Translations under genes and position numbers: made by a program | The notes under the pieces: model-generated | Told to the model about the DNA's origin: nothing | The model's database searches: none | What the model saw: the letters and a program-made list of their open reading frames with translations, nothing else | Shown: positions 26,120 through 34,916 of the stretch, one piece after another | Layout of the letters: each line of letters begins with the position of its first letter | Numbering within the stretch: the first letter of the stretch is position 1 | Source of the DNA: an uncultured Ruminococcus sp. | GTDB taxonomy: Bacteria > Bacillota > Clostridia > Oscillospirales > Acutalibacteraceae | Reading direction: 5' to 3' | Length of the DNA stretch: 64,000 bases | NCBI GenBank assembly: GCA_900543095.1 | Contig: UQQD01000009.1 | Span: forward strand, 1 to 64,000

Positions 26120-26284
26120 ATCAGATCTCCTTTCAAAACAAATTAAAAAATATGCGGCTTTAAAAGGCTTTATGTTTGCCCTGCTGCCAAATATTTTCAA
26201 TATTATATTAAGTCAAATACAAGTATTATTTATGCTAAACCGTTTATTTTTCATATTTATGATTTAACTGCACGGGTTTAGTAT

Positions 26285-26530
26285 TTAATCAATTACCGCT
26301 TCGTACATCGTGTCGGCGTCCTCCTTGCGGACAACGTCCTTCACCCCGCATACACGCACCTTTACCGAACGTGCGCCCATGGTGATTTCGATAACGTCGC
26401 CGACCTTTACATCATATGACGCACGGGCAGGCTTGCCGTTGACTGCAATTTTTCCTGCGTCACAGGCCTCGTTTGCAACGGTTCTGCGCTTTATCAGGCG
26501 AGATACCTTTAAATATTTATCAAGTCGCAT
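26285..26530 (-). CDS. rqcP: S4-domain RNA-binding protein RqcP (YabO-like)
   Basis: From ATG 26530, which has AGGAGA 6 nt upstream, the product is 81 residues starting MRLDKYLKVSRLIKRRTVAN. This matches the YabO/RqcP group of small S4 proteins, which act with RqcH to add Ala tails to stalled nascent chains on 50S subunits. The longer frame to 26623 would add an atypical hydrophobic leader overlapping the upstream intergenic region. It lies downstream of hup, as commonly seen in Clostridia. Confidence 0.88.
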   Translation of the reverse strand: MRLDKYLKVSRLIKRRTVANEACDAGKIAVNGKPARASYDVKVGDVIEITMGARSVKVRVCGVKDVVRKEDADTMYEAVID

Positions 26531-26595
26531 ATTTATTCTCCTAAAACAAACGCCGTATAAAAACAGCGTTTGGTGTATTACAAAAACCAGATAAA

Positions 26596-26630
26596 GGAAA
26601 AGCCGCCGATACGGGTGTATCAAGCGGCAT
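26596..26630 (-). terminator. terminator of hup
   Basis: GCCGC (26602-26606) pairs with GCGGC (26624-26628), and the inner GATAC-GGGT-GTATC extends the stem; minus-strand TTTTCCTTT follows. Confidence 0.7.
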
Positions 26631-26643
26631 TAATCATCAATAA

Positions 26644-26919
26644 TTACTTATTTACGATTTCCTTAAAGCCCTTACCTGCTTTGAATGCAGGAACTTTTGA
26701 AGCAGGGATTTCGATTGAATTGCCGGTTCTTGGGTCAACACCCGTTCTTGCGTTTCTCTGACGCTGCTCGAATGTACCAAAGCCTGTGAGTTGAATCTTA
26801 TCACCGTTTGCTACAGCATTAATGATAGTGTCAATTGTTGCTGAAAGAGCTTTTTCTGCGTCCTTCTTTGAAAGTCCGCTCTGCTCTGCAATTGCAGCTA
26901 CTAATTCGGTTTTCTTCAT
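26644..26919 (-). CDS. hup: DNA-binding protein HU
   Basis: This 91-residue histone-like protein matches HU end to end: MKKTELVAAIAEQSGLSKKD, GDKIQLTGFGTFE, and the DNA-binding arm RNARTGVDPRTGNSIEIPAS. HU bends and compacts DNA as a homodimer. The gene has a strong GGAGG site and its own terminator. It lies between mazG and rqcP. Confidence 0.97.
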   Translation of the reverse strand: MKKTELVAAIAEQSGLSKKDAEKALSATIDTIINAVANGDKIQLTGFGTFEQRQRNARTGVDPRTGNSIEIPASKVPAFKAGKGFKEIVNK

Positions 26920-26937
26920 TTGTAAATACCTCCGTTT

Positions 26938-27735
26938 TTAATTTTTATTTATTTTAACTTCATCCCATAGGGAATCAAGTTCGGAAAGTGACGCCGTTTT
27001 CATATCAATTCCCCGCTCGTTTGCAAGAAATTCGACCTTTGAAAAACGATCCGTGAATTTGTCGCAAGCATTGTAAAGAGCGTATTCGCTGTCAATATTG
27101 AGCATTCGCGCCACATTAACCGCAGAAAACAAAACATCTCCGAGCTCTTCACGCTGATTTTCTTCGTCATTGCTGAGAATTGCCGCCTTTAGCTCGTTGC
27201 ACTCCTCAAACAATTTTTCAAGTGCTCCGTCCGCACTGTCCCAGTCAAAGCCGGTTTTTGCGGCTTTTTGCTGTATCTTTGTGCTGCGCATAAGTGACGG
27301 GAGCGACTTTGATACGCTCTGCATTGCCTGCGCCTGCGATTTTTGGGACTTGGTTTTCATTTTTATATCGTCCCAATTATTAAGCACCTGTTCGGTCGTG
27401 TCGGCTTTAACGTCACCGAATACGTGCGGATGACGTATTATCAGCTTTTTGCACACGCCGTCGCACACATCGTTTATATTGAAGCTCTTTTTTTCACTTT
27501 CAATCTGAGAATGAAGCGCTACCTGAAGAAGCACATCTCCGAGTTCTTCTTTGAGAAGCTCGGTATTCTCCGTATCAATAGCTTCGATCGCCTCATAGGT
27601 TTCCTCAATAAAGTTGGAGCGAATGGATTTGTGAGTCTGTTCCCTGTCCCACGGACAACCGCCCGGGGAACGCAGTATTTTTACTATTTCAACAAGGTCG
27701 TCAAAATTGTAATTATTTTTTTCCTTGAAATCCAT
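26938..27735 (-). CDS. mazG: nucleoside triphosphate pyrophosphohydrolase MazG
   Basis: MazG hydrolyses (d)NTPs to monophosphate and PPi, clearing aberrant nucleotides and lowering ppGpp under stress. The 265-residue protein has two tandem all-alpha MazG domains with EExxD motifs (FIEETYEAIEAID, EELGDVLLQVALHS, and EELGDVLFSAVNVAR). ATG 27735 is favoured, with CGGAG 9 nt upstream; the open frame to 27798 overlaps the murJ-like gene. It is followed by hup. Confidence 0.92.
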   Translation of the reverse strand: MDFKEKNNYNFDDLVEIVKILRSPGGCPWDREQTHKSIRSNFIEETYEAIEAIDTENTELLKEELGDVLLQVALHSQIESEKKSFNINDVCDGVCKKLIIRHPHVFGDVKADTTEQVLNNWDDIKMKTKSQKSQAQAMQSVSKSLPSLMRSTKIQQKAAKTGFDWDSADGALEKLFEECNELKAAILSNDEENQREELGDVLFSAVNVARMLNIDSEYALYNACDKFTDRFSKVEFLANERGIDMKTASLSELDSLWDEVKINKN

Positions 27736-27790
27736 TTTACACATCTCCGTAATCGGTGAAAATCGCTTATACAATTCACAATTACTTATT

Positions 27791-29590
27791 TTAACCAATT
27801 AACCGCCACTTTTCAAGTACTTTTGCAATTTTTTCACCTTTTGGCAAAAATTTAATTTCCGTAGGCGTAAATGTACGCAAAAGCAACAAAGCAATAATGT
27901 AAACGATTACTGCCGCAAGTATGGAAATTATTGTTGAAACACGCTGAGGAACAAAAATAGACATAAGCATATTTGTAAAAAATGCCGCAGCCGAACTGAA
28001 AATCGCACCTATCAGCGGTTTTACCGTTGTTCCGAAGAAGTCCGGAACGACCTTTGAATGTTTTATCAGGCAATACATTGCTACGGCAAGGCTTATTGCA
28101 TATGAAATCATCGTGCCGACAGTTGCGCCCTGAATGTTGATTTCGGGTATGCTGACAAACATCCACGAAGCAAATATTTTAATTGCCATACACATTGCAT
28201 AAATACGCATGGGAAGCTTTACCTTGCCTATTGCGTTGAGCATACTGCATACAGGCGTTATTGCCGCCGTAAATATTGTGGTTATGCCCATAATCGTCAG
28301 AACATCTCCGCCTATTTCAACCAAAGCACGGTCGGAATAGATAAGCCCCATTATCGGGTGTGCAAGCACGCATAATCCGAGCGACATCGGCAAAGTGAAT
28401 ATCATAGTCATTCGTATTACGGTGTTTATTGACTTTTTGAGTTCATCTTTGTTGCCCTTTGTCCACGCACTTGTGACATTCGGCGTTGCGCTTGAACCGA
28501 ACACCTGAGTTACGGCGTTCACAAGCTGCATAAGCGTAAGTGCGGCAGAGAAGCAACCGAGCAGACTGGTGTGTATGGTTATCGGCTGTTGATAAAAAAC
28601 ATCGTCCGAATAATACTGATGATACTGAGAATAGAGAACATCGGAATTATCGGTTGCGATGTTGAGCAGAACATTTTGCAGAATTATCTGGTCAATCAGG
28701 GTTCCGAGGCTCATTACAAGCGCACCTGCCGCTATCGGGACAGCGGTTTTGCAGATAATTACAAAAGTTTCGCGCTTTGCCCTTGCGTCAATAGAATTTC
28801 TGTAGTATTCTTCGGGAATACCGTCTCCGCCGATCTTGTATCTGAGAAAAATATACAAAAACGACATTATACTGCCGAGCGAAATTCCGATTATTGCGCC
28901 CGCAACGGAATATGAAAGTATGGTTTTTTCCGCTTCTACCCTCGATTCAAAGGTAAAGCCCAAAAATGTTCCCGTGCTGTTGTAGGAGTCCATACCCCAT
29001 ACGATGATAAAATATGCAAGCAATGTGCCTGCAAGTAGCTTTACGCCTGCTTCGATAACTTCGGATATGGCGGACGGGAACATATTGCGCTGTCCCTCAA
29101 AATAACCTCGGTAAATTGACGCCACACATCCGAAAAGCACAGTCGGCGCAAGGCATAGCATTGCCGGAATTGAATATGGCTGTTTAATAACAAATGTTGC
29201 ATACGGAACGCTTGCCGCAATGATGGCAACCAGGCACACAACGCCTACTGTTGCAAAAAGCGGTACGGAAATCTTGTGTACCAGCCTTACGTCCTTATAG
29301 CGTTTTTGCGCCATATTTACAGAAACAAGACGTGAAATGGCAATAGGAAGTCCGCCCGTGGCGACCGTGAAAATAACATTGAACACCTCAAAGGCGTTGC
29401 TGTAAATTCCAAGACCTATTGACGACGCATTTTCTCCGAACATTCCATAGATATTGGCAAGCAATATCTTGTCAAGCATACCAAACAGCTTGACTATCAC
29501 CATACTGACCGTCAGAATTGCGGCGCCCTTAAGAAAGGTTTGTGCGCTGTCCTTTTCCGCAGTAGCTACCGCATTGTACTTTTTTGACAA
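27791..29590 (-). CDS. MOP-superfamily lipid flippase (SpoVB/MurJ-type)
   Basis: The 599-residue protein has about 14 membrane helices and the polysaccharide-exporter pattern near the N-terminus (FLKGAAILTVSMVIVKLFGM; YSNAFEVFNVIFTVATGGLP). Family members flip lipid II or other undecaprenyl-linked sugars; SpoVB acts in spore cortex formation. Paralogy in Clostridia prevents a firm call. The start is TTG 29590 with AGGTGA about 6 nt upstream. Upstream is the zinc-ribbon gene, downstream mazG. Confidence 0.85.
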   Translation of the reverse strand: MSKKYNAVATAEKDSAQTFLKGAAILTVSMVIVKLFGMLDKILLANIYGMFGENASSIGLGIYSNAFEVFNVIFTVATGGLPIAISRLVSVNMAQKRYKDVRLVHKISVPLFATVGVVCLVAIIAASVPYATFVIKQPYSIPAMLCLAPTVLFGCVASIYRGYFEGQRNMFPSAISEVIEAGVKLLAGTLLAYFIIVWGMDSYNSTGTFLGFTFESRVEAEKTILSYSVAGAIIGISLGSIMSFLYIFLRYKIGGDGIPEEYYRNSIDARAKRETFVIICKTAVPIAAGALVMSLGTLIDQIILQNVLLNIATDNSDVLYSQYHQYYSDDVFYQQPITIHTSLLGCFSAALTLMQLVNAVTQVFGSSATPNVTSAWTKGNKDELKKSINTVIRMTMIFTLPMSLGLCVLAHPIMGLIYSDRALVEIGGDVLTIMGITTIFTAAITPVCSMLNAIGKVKLPMRIYAMCMAIKIFASWMFVSIPEINIQGATVGTMISYAISLAVAMYCLIKHSKVVPDFFGTTVKPLIGAIFSSAAAFFTNMLMSIFVPQRVSTIISILAAVIVYIIALLLLRTFTPTEIKFLPKGEKIAKVLEKWRLIG

Positions 29591-29607
29591 AATATATCAC
29601 CTAAAAA

Positions 29608-30075
29608 TTATTCTTCAGTATTTTCGGCATCGTCAGCCATTGCCTGTTCTGCTGTAATGTCCTCGGCAGCAACAGGCTCTTCTTCTTTGGCTTCGGTAAA
29701 ATCATTTACAAGCTTTGCACCGCAAATGTTGCAAAACAATGAATTTTTGGGAATAACAGCGTCACAGTTAGGACACTTGCGCTGATTTTTTGAAGCTGCA
29801 ATGTGTTCGTTGATAACCGCAAGGCTTTCCTTTAAGTCTGTTATCTCGGCTACAAGAGCCGCAATTTCTTTGCTGAGATCCATACCGTGAACCTGAACCT
29901 TGTAGGTGAGTGCGCCGAGGTCCTTGAGCTTTTTGTTGATTTCTCCTCTCAGCTCAGCTGCGGTAATCTTATGCTTTGACGTATCATAAACGCTTGACGC
30001 CTTTTTGGAAACGGCAGAAGCCGCTGCCCTTGCGTTTACTACAACATCATCAAAAATTTCATCAAACTTTCCCAT
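29608..30075 (-). CDS. coiled-coil zinc-ribbon protein of unknown function
   Basis: The 155-residue protein has an N-terminal Ala/Lys-rich helical part (about 1-100, likely coiled coil), then a zinc ribbon CPNCDAVIPKNSLFCNICGA, and an acidic, Glu-rich tail. Such short proteins are common in Clostridia and may bind nucleic acid or protein partners. It has its own strong promoter (30163-30191) and is followed 17 bp later by the flippase gene. Function unknown. Confidence 0.8.
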   Translation of the reverse strand: MGKFDEIFDDVVVNARAAASAVSKKASSVYDTSKHKITAAELRGEINKKLKDLGALTYKVQVHGMDLSKEIAALVAEITDLKESLAVINEHIAASKNQRKCPNCDAVIPKNSLFCNICGAKLVNDFTEAKEEEPVAAEDITAEQAMADDAENTEE

Positions 30076-30162
30076 AGTAATACCAACCTTTCAAATATAA
30101 ATATAAAAAATTGTCTTCTGATGCATTTAGGTTATAAAACGGCTATATCAAATTTAGTATTA

Positions 30163-30191
30163 ATTATAGCACTATTAACTGTAATAATCAA
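30163..30191 (-). promoter_or_regulatory. sigma-A promoter of the zinc-ribbon gene
   Basis: Minus strand TTGATT (30186-30191), 17-bp spacer, TATAAT (30163-30168), just after the hemZ stop. Confidence 0.75.
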
Positions 30192-30196
30192 CGGCA

Positions 30197-31636
30197 TTAT
30201 TGCCAATAAAAGCCTTTTATTCCTGACTTTCTTGCGATAATTTCATCAAACCTGTCTATGTATTCATACGGATATTTGAAATTAAATATTCGTTCAAGAC
30301 GGCCGGACGTCTGATTTTTGAGCTTTGTTACTCCGCCCGAGCCGCAGGCAAGTATTGTGTGCGTTTCGTCCATAACATAAACATTATACAGACTTTCATA
30401 CCCCGGCTTTGACCAGCCTACGTTTTCAAGATTGCCGACCATTCGGCTCTGACGGTATAGGTAATACGGTATATATCCGTTCCGCAAAAGCGAGCTTTGA
30501 GCATAATCTGTCATATCCCGTGCCGTTTTCGCACCGATTTTATCAAGAGCCTTTCCCTCCTGCGTCAGAGTCGAAGCCCGTTTCATACATAGGGTATGCA
30601 CCGTTATGCACTCGGCGGAAAGCTTCAGCATTGAATCAAGCGAGGCTCTAAAGCCCTCGGCGGTATCGGTGGGCAGGCCTGCTATCAGGTCGGTGTTTAT
30701 GTTGTCAAATCCGCATTTTCGGGCAAGCTCAAAGGCAGAAAAAAATTCTTCCGCCGTATGCCTGCGCCCTATCGCCTGCAAAACGGAATCGGAGGTTGTC
30801 TGTGGATTTATGCTGATACGGTCAACATTATTTTCTTTTAAAGCAAAAAGACGTTCTTTGTCTATCGTGTCGGGGCGGCCTGCCTCAACGGTGAATTCAC
30901 GGCAGGTTTTCATATTAAAATTACCGTTTACCGTTTTGAGCACTTTGTCAAGCTGTTCGGCATTGAGCGTTGTGGGCGTTCCGCCGCCGAAATATACGGT
31001 TTCAAGCCTTAAACCAAGCACGGAAGCGATCTCGGCAGTAGCCTTAAGTTCTTCGCACAAAAGGTCAACATACGGCTCGATAAGCTTTTTTGCACGCTCT
31101 ATTGACGACATTACAAACGAACAGTAACTGCATCTTGACGGGCAAAACGGTATTCCGACATACAAGCTGAAGGAGTCGGGCTTTGAAAGCTCCAATATGC
31201 GCCTTTCGTTGCTTTCTGTGCTTTCGGCAAGGCTGAGCTTTTCCGGACTGACGAAAAAGTCGTTTAAAAACCTTTGCCTTGCTTTTGTTTCGCCGACCTC
31301 TTTAATTATGTTCCTCAACAATTTCACGGGGCGTACTCCCGTGAGCAGTCCCCACGGCTGTGATACACCCGTATAATCGGACAAAATCATATAGAGCAAG
31401 CGAACGGTTGCAAGCTCGTTTGAATTATCGTCATCGCAAAGCGGAGCGGATTTTTCCGCCGTAAAGCCGTTAATATTCGTTCTTACGGTTATTTTATCCG
31501 AAATCTCGGCTAAAATATACGGCGTGTTTTCGCTTTCGGCATTGTGATACACGTTTATCTTTTCATCGGGGAAAAACAGCCTTGTAAGGTTTTCAAGCTC
31601 AAAGTGAAATTTGTTGTTATTAACGTATAAATTCAT
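30197..31636 (-). CDS. hemZ: HemZ-type radical SAM protein (coproporphyrinogen dehydrogenase-like)
   Basis: The 479-residue protein has a long N-terminal extension (1-150), then the radical SAM cluster motif C165-x3-C169-x2-C172 (FCPSRCSYCSF), GGGTPTTL and a HemN-like core. The extension plus core matches HemZ, annotated as oxygen-independent coproporphyrinogen oxidase. As with many HemN relatives, heme chaperone or other roles are possible. It starts 1 bp after the MBL gene stop. No other heme gene is nearby. Confidence 0.88.
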   Translation of the reverse strand: MNLYVNNNKFHFELENLTRLFFPDEKINVYHNAESENTPYILAEISDKITVRTNINGFTAEKSAPLCDDDNSNELATVRLLYMILSDYTGVSQPWGLLTGVRPVKLLRNIIKEVGETKARQRFLNDFFVSPEKLSLAESTESNERRILELSKPDSFSLYVGIPFCPSRCSYCSFVMSSIERAKKLIEPYVDLLCEELKATAEIASVLGLRLETVYFGGGTPTTLNAEQLDKVLKTVNGNFNMKTCREFTVEAGRPDTIDKERLFALKENNVDRISINPQTTSDSVLQAIGRRHTAEEFFSAFELARKCGFDNINTDLIAGLPTDTAEGFRASLDSMLKLSAECITVHTLCMKRASTLTQEGKALDKIGAKTARDMTDYAQSSLLRNGYIPYYLYRQSRMVGNLENVGWSKPGYESLYNVYVMDETHTILACGSGGVTKLKNQTSGRLERIFNFKYPYEYIDRFDEIIARKSGIKGFYWQ

Positions 31637-31637
31637 A

Positions 31638-32264
31638 TCAAAGGGCTCTCATAAGCGGATTGTATTTTCTTTCGTGCTCAAGCGTGGTAAGCTCGCCGTG
31701 CCCCGGAATCACCTTGTAATCACCGTCAAGCTCCTTTAGCTTTTTGAGCGACGCAACCATATCGCCGTAGTTGCCCGTAGGAAGATCGACTCTGCCGTAG
31801 GACTCGCAGAACAGCGTGTCGCCGCAAATTATCACATCATCAAAAATATACGAGCCGCATCCGCTTGTGTGTCCGGGGGTAGTGATATACTTTATCTGCG
31901 TTTCGCCGAGCATAAAGGTATCGCCGTCCTTTAGCTTTATATCGGCGGAAAACGGCGCAAGGCTGATATTGTGCTTTGCGGTCAGGTTAAGCGCAGGGTT
32001 GCTGAGAAATTCGTTGTTCTTCTCCCCTGTTACAATTTTTGCCCCAAACATATCGGCAAGCTGTTTTGCAAAGTAAATGTGGTCATAATGACCGTGAGTA
32101 AGCATTACATATTCAAGGTGTCCTCCGTCGGAGTTTATTTTTTCGATAAGCTCATCGCTTCGTCCGCCCGGATCGACAACCGCCGATTTCTTTGTTGCTT
32201 CGTCAACAAGGTAACAGCAGTTTGTATCAAGAAATGTTACATTATAAATTTTAATTTTTATCAT
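31638..32264 (-). CDS. MBL-fold hydrolase, glyoxalase II-like
   Basis: The 208-residue metallo-beta-lactamase fold protein has the zinc motif THGHYDH (56-62), the PGHTSGCGSYIF strand, GDTLFCESYGRVDLP and a final PGHGELT. These are the metal ligands of glyoxalase II and YqgX/YcbL-type hydrolases. The short C-terminus lacks the full glyoxalase II substrate domain. It overlaps dtd by 4 bp. Likely hydrolyses a thioester such as S-lactoylglutathione-like compounds; the substrate is uncertain. Confidence 0.85.
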   Translation of the reverse strand: MIKIKIYNVTFLDTNCCYLVDEATKKSAVVDPGGRSDELIEKINSDGGHLEYVMLTHGHYDHIYFAKQLADMFGAKIVTGEKNNEFLSNPALNLTAKHNISLAPFSADIKLKDGDTFMLGETQIKYITTPGHTSGCGSYIFDDVIICGDTLFCESYGRVDLPTGNYGDMVASLKKLKELDGDYKVIPGHGELTTLEHERKYNPLMRAL

Positions 32265-32716
32265 CTTTTCAAATCCTTTGAGTTAATATCTATCGTTACG
32301 GGACCGTCGTTAAGAAGAGATACCTTCATATCCGCTCCGAAAATTCCCTTTTCTACCCTTGCAACTCCGTTGTCAAGGAGCTTTTGACAAAAATATTCAT
32401 AAAGCGGTTCGGCATTTTCGGGACGAGCCGCATTTATAAAGCTCGGACGTCTGCCGTGGGAGCAGTCGGCGCAAAGCGTGAAATTTGAGATAACAAGTAC
32501 AGAGCCGTCAATATCGGAAAGCGAAAGATTCATCTTATCGTTTTCATCGGTAAATATCCTCAGACCCGATATTTTTGCGGCAAGCACATCGGCTTCGATT
32601 CTGTCATCGCCGTTTTCCACGCCGAGCAGTATCAAAAAGCCTTTGCCGATACTGCCGACGGTCTTTTCTTCAACATCAACCTGTGCGTGCGATACACGCT
32701 GTAAAATTGCCTTCAT
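32261..32716 (-). CDS. dtd: D-aminoacyl-tRNA deacylase
   Basis: Dtd removes D-amino acids from tRNA. The 151-residue protein begins MKAILQRVSHAQVDVEEKTV and carries the S-x-FTL active motif (SNFTLCADCSHGRRPSF) and the C-terminal GPVTI cross-subunit motif. The third position of SQFTL is Asn here, a common variant. It begins 1 bp after the relA stop, in the usual rel-dtd order of Bacillota. Confidence 0.95.
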   Translation of the reverse strand: MKAILQRVSHAQVDVEEKTVGSIGKGFLILLGVENGDDRIEADVLAAKISGLRIFTDENDKMNLSLSDIDGSVLVISNFTLCADCSHGRRPSFINAARPENAEPLYEYFCQKLLDNGVARVEKGIFGADMKVSLLNDGPVTIDINSKDLKR

Positions 32717-32717
32717 A

Positions 32718-34916
32718 TTAAAGCCTCGTAATTTCTTCGATTCCGTTTATGTCGGAAAGCTTTGATATAACGCCTCTGAGGTGGTTCCGCCCCATTACGT
32801 CGATAGTCGCAGTAACGACAGCCTTTCCGTTTTTCAGTTCACGGGAATTCAGTGAGTGAATAAATATGTGCATATTTGAAAGCATTATCGTCACGTCCGC
32901 AAGAAGTCCCGTTCGGTCGTTTGCCATAATTTGGAGCGTGCTTCGGAATGCTTCGCCTACCTCGTCCTCCCAATAGCAGGATACCCAGCGTTCGGGTTCT
33001 TCACATTTTGAAATGTCTTTCGGCACATTTGTGCAGGTGCGCTTGTGGATAGAAACGCCGTAGCCTCTCGTAATGTAGCCGATTATATCGTCACCGGGAA
33101 GCGGATTACAGCAATTTGAAAACTTGATAAGCACATCGCCTGCGTCCGTACCCTCGATTACTACGCCCGAAGTGGACTTTGTGCGCTTTACGGGAGCCTG
33201 AGGGACCGTTATGTTTTCGATATTTTCGGCATAGGTTCTTTGGTATTCCTCCTTGAGCCTCGGCATAATCTTCCAAAGCTGAACTCCGCCGTAACCGATA
33301 GCCGCATAAAAATCTTCGATAGTATTATATTTTTTAAAATACAATTTATGAAGAAAATCGTCCCACTCGTTTTCTGCAAGGTTAATTCCGTGGCGCTTGA
33401 ATTCACGTTCAAGCATCTGCTTGCCCTCAACAATGTTTTCATCACGCTTTTCGTGCTTATACCACTGGCGTATTTTTGACTTTGCGGAGGCGGTTTTGCA
33501 GATGTCTATCCAAGCACGGTTGGGATGCTCCTCTTTTTGCGTGATAATTTCGCAAATTTCGCCCGATTTCAGCACATAATCAATCGGAACTATTTTTCCG
33601 TTGACCTTTGCGCCCACCATTCTGTGACCTACCTGCGTGTGAATGATGTACGCCATATCAATCGGCGTTGAGCCTCTCGGCAGGCTGATAACGTCGCCCT
33701 TCGGCGTGAATACATAAACATCGTTTTCTTCAAAATCGTTTCGTATGTTCTTTGCTATTTCGGTGGAATCCTCGGTTTCAAGCTGATCGAGGATCATTTT
33801 CTTAACTCTTTGAATATTCTGTTGGAGCCTGTCTTCACCCTTGCTGTCTGCGCCCATACCGAGCTTGTACTTCCAATGAGCGGCGATTCCGTATTCGGCG
33901 GTGTAGTGCATTTCCCATGTGCGTATCTGCACCTCAAACGGAATTGCGTTTTTATCAAGCACGGTCGTATGCAGGGACTGATACATATTGGGCTTCGGCA
34001 TTGAGATATAGTCCTTAAAACGGTTTGGTATCGGCTTGAAAATATCGTGTACAACGCCAAGCACATTGTAACAGTCGGACACGTTATCCACTATAACACG
34101 CACGGCAAACACATCAAATATCTGATCCATTGAGCGGTTTCTCATATAGGTTTTGCGGTAAATGCTGTTAATGCTCTTTACACGTCCGCTGATATAAATA
34201 TTCTTTATGGTATCCTTTGTTTTTTCAAGTATCTGTTCCTTTATGGACTCGATAAATTTATCTCTGCCCTCTTCATTCATAAGGAGCTTGTCTTCAATCT
34301 CCTTGTAGCCGATTGGATCAAGATATTGCAAAGAACGATCCTCAAGCTCGTCTTTTATGGTTTTGATACCGAGGCGGTGAGCTATCGGCGCAAAAACTTC
34401 CATATTTTCAAGCGACTTGTCTCTGCGCTTTTGTTCGGGCATACAGTCCATTGTACGCATATTGTGCAGTCTGTCGGCAAGCTTTATGATGATAACACGA
34501 ATGTCGTCCGCCATTGCGATAAGCATTTTTCTGATGTTTTCCGCCTGCTGCTGTTCACGGGTGGAATACGGTATTTTAGAAATTTTGGTAACTCCGTCAA
34601 TAAGCTTTGCAACATCGGCGCCGAACTGCTTTTTTATTTCGTCAAGCATAACGGGAGTGTCCTCAACTACGTCGTGCAAAAGCGCACCGCAGATAGAATC
34701 GGTGTCCATTCCCAGCTCTGCCACAATACAGGCTACCGACGTGGGATGAAGTATATAAGGTATTCCCGACACTCTGCGCTGGTCGCCGTGAGCCTTTTCG
34801 GCAAATTTATATGCCCTTGTAATTTTGTCAATATCATATTCGTTGCTTGAATGATCAAGAATATTCAGCAACTCCGTAAAATCCTGATAATGCGCTATCT
34901 TTGAATATTTGCTCAC
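32718..34916 (-). CDS. relA: bifunctional (p)ppGpp synthetase/hydrolase RelA/SpoT
   Basis: The 732-residue long RSH protein controls the stringent response. The N-terminal HD hydrolase is intact (H57, H81-D82 in LLHDVVEDT), followed by the synthetase (YQSLHTTV and VQIRTWEMHY), a TGS domain (VYVFTPKGDVISLPRGSTPI), a helical/zinc-finger region (FSNCCNPLPGDDIIGYITRG) and a C-terminal ACT domain. Both activities should be functional. The GTG start overlaps the recJ stop (GTGA). Confidence 0.96.
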   Translation of the reverse strand: MSKYSKIAHYQDFTELLNILDHSSNEYDIDKITRAYKFAEKAHGDQRRVSGIPYILHPTSVACIVAELGMDTDSICGALLHDVVEDTPVMLDEIKKQFGADVAKLIDGVTKISKIPYSTREQQQAENIRKMLIAMADDIRVIIIKLADRLHNMRTMDCMPEQKRRDKSLENMEVFAPIAHRLGIKTIKDELEDRSLQYLDPIGYKEIEDKLLMNEEGRDKFIESIKEQILEKTKDTIKNIYISGRVKSINSIYRKTYMRNRSMDQIFDVFAVRVIVDNVSDCYNVLGVVHDIFKPIPNRFKDYISMPKPNMYQSLHTTVLDKNAIPFEVQIRTWEMHYTAEYGIAAHWKYKLGMGADSKGEDRLQQNIQRVKKMILDQLETEDSTEIAKNIRNDFEENDVYVFTPKGDVISLPRGSTPIDMAYIIHTQVGHRMVGAKVNGKIVPIDYVLKSGEICEIITQKEEHPNRAWIDICKTASAKSKIRQWYKHEKRDENIVEGKQMLEREFKRHGINLAENEWDDFLHKLYFKKYNTIEDFYAAIGYGGVQLWKIMPRLKEEYQRTYAENIENITVPQAPVKRTKSTSGVVIEGTDAGDVLIKFSNCCNPLPGDDIIGYITRGYGVSIHKRTCTNVPKDISKCEEPERWVSCYWEDEVGEAFRSTLQIMANDRTGLLADVTIMLSNMHIFIHSLNSRELKNGKAVVTATIDVMGRNHLRGVISKLSDINGIEEITRL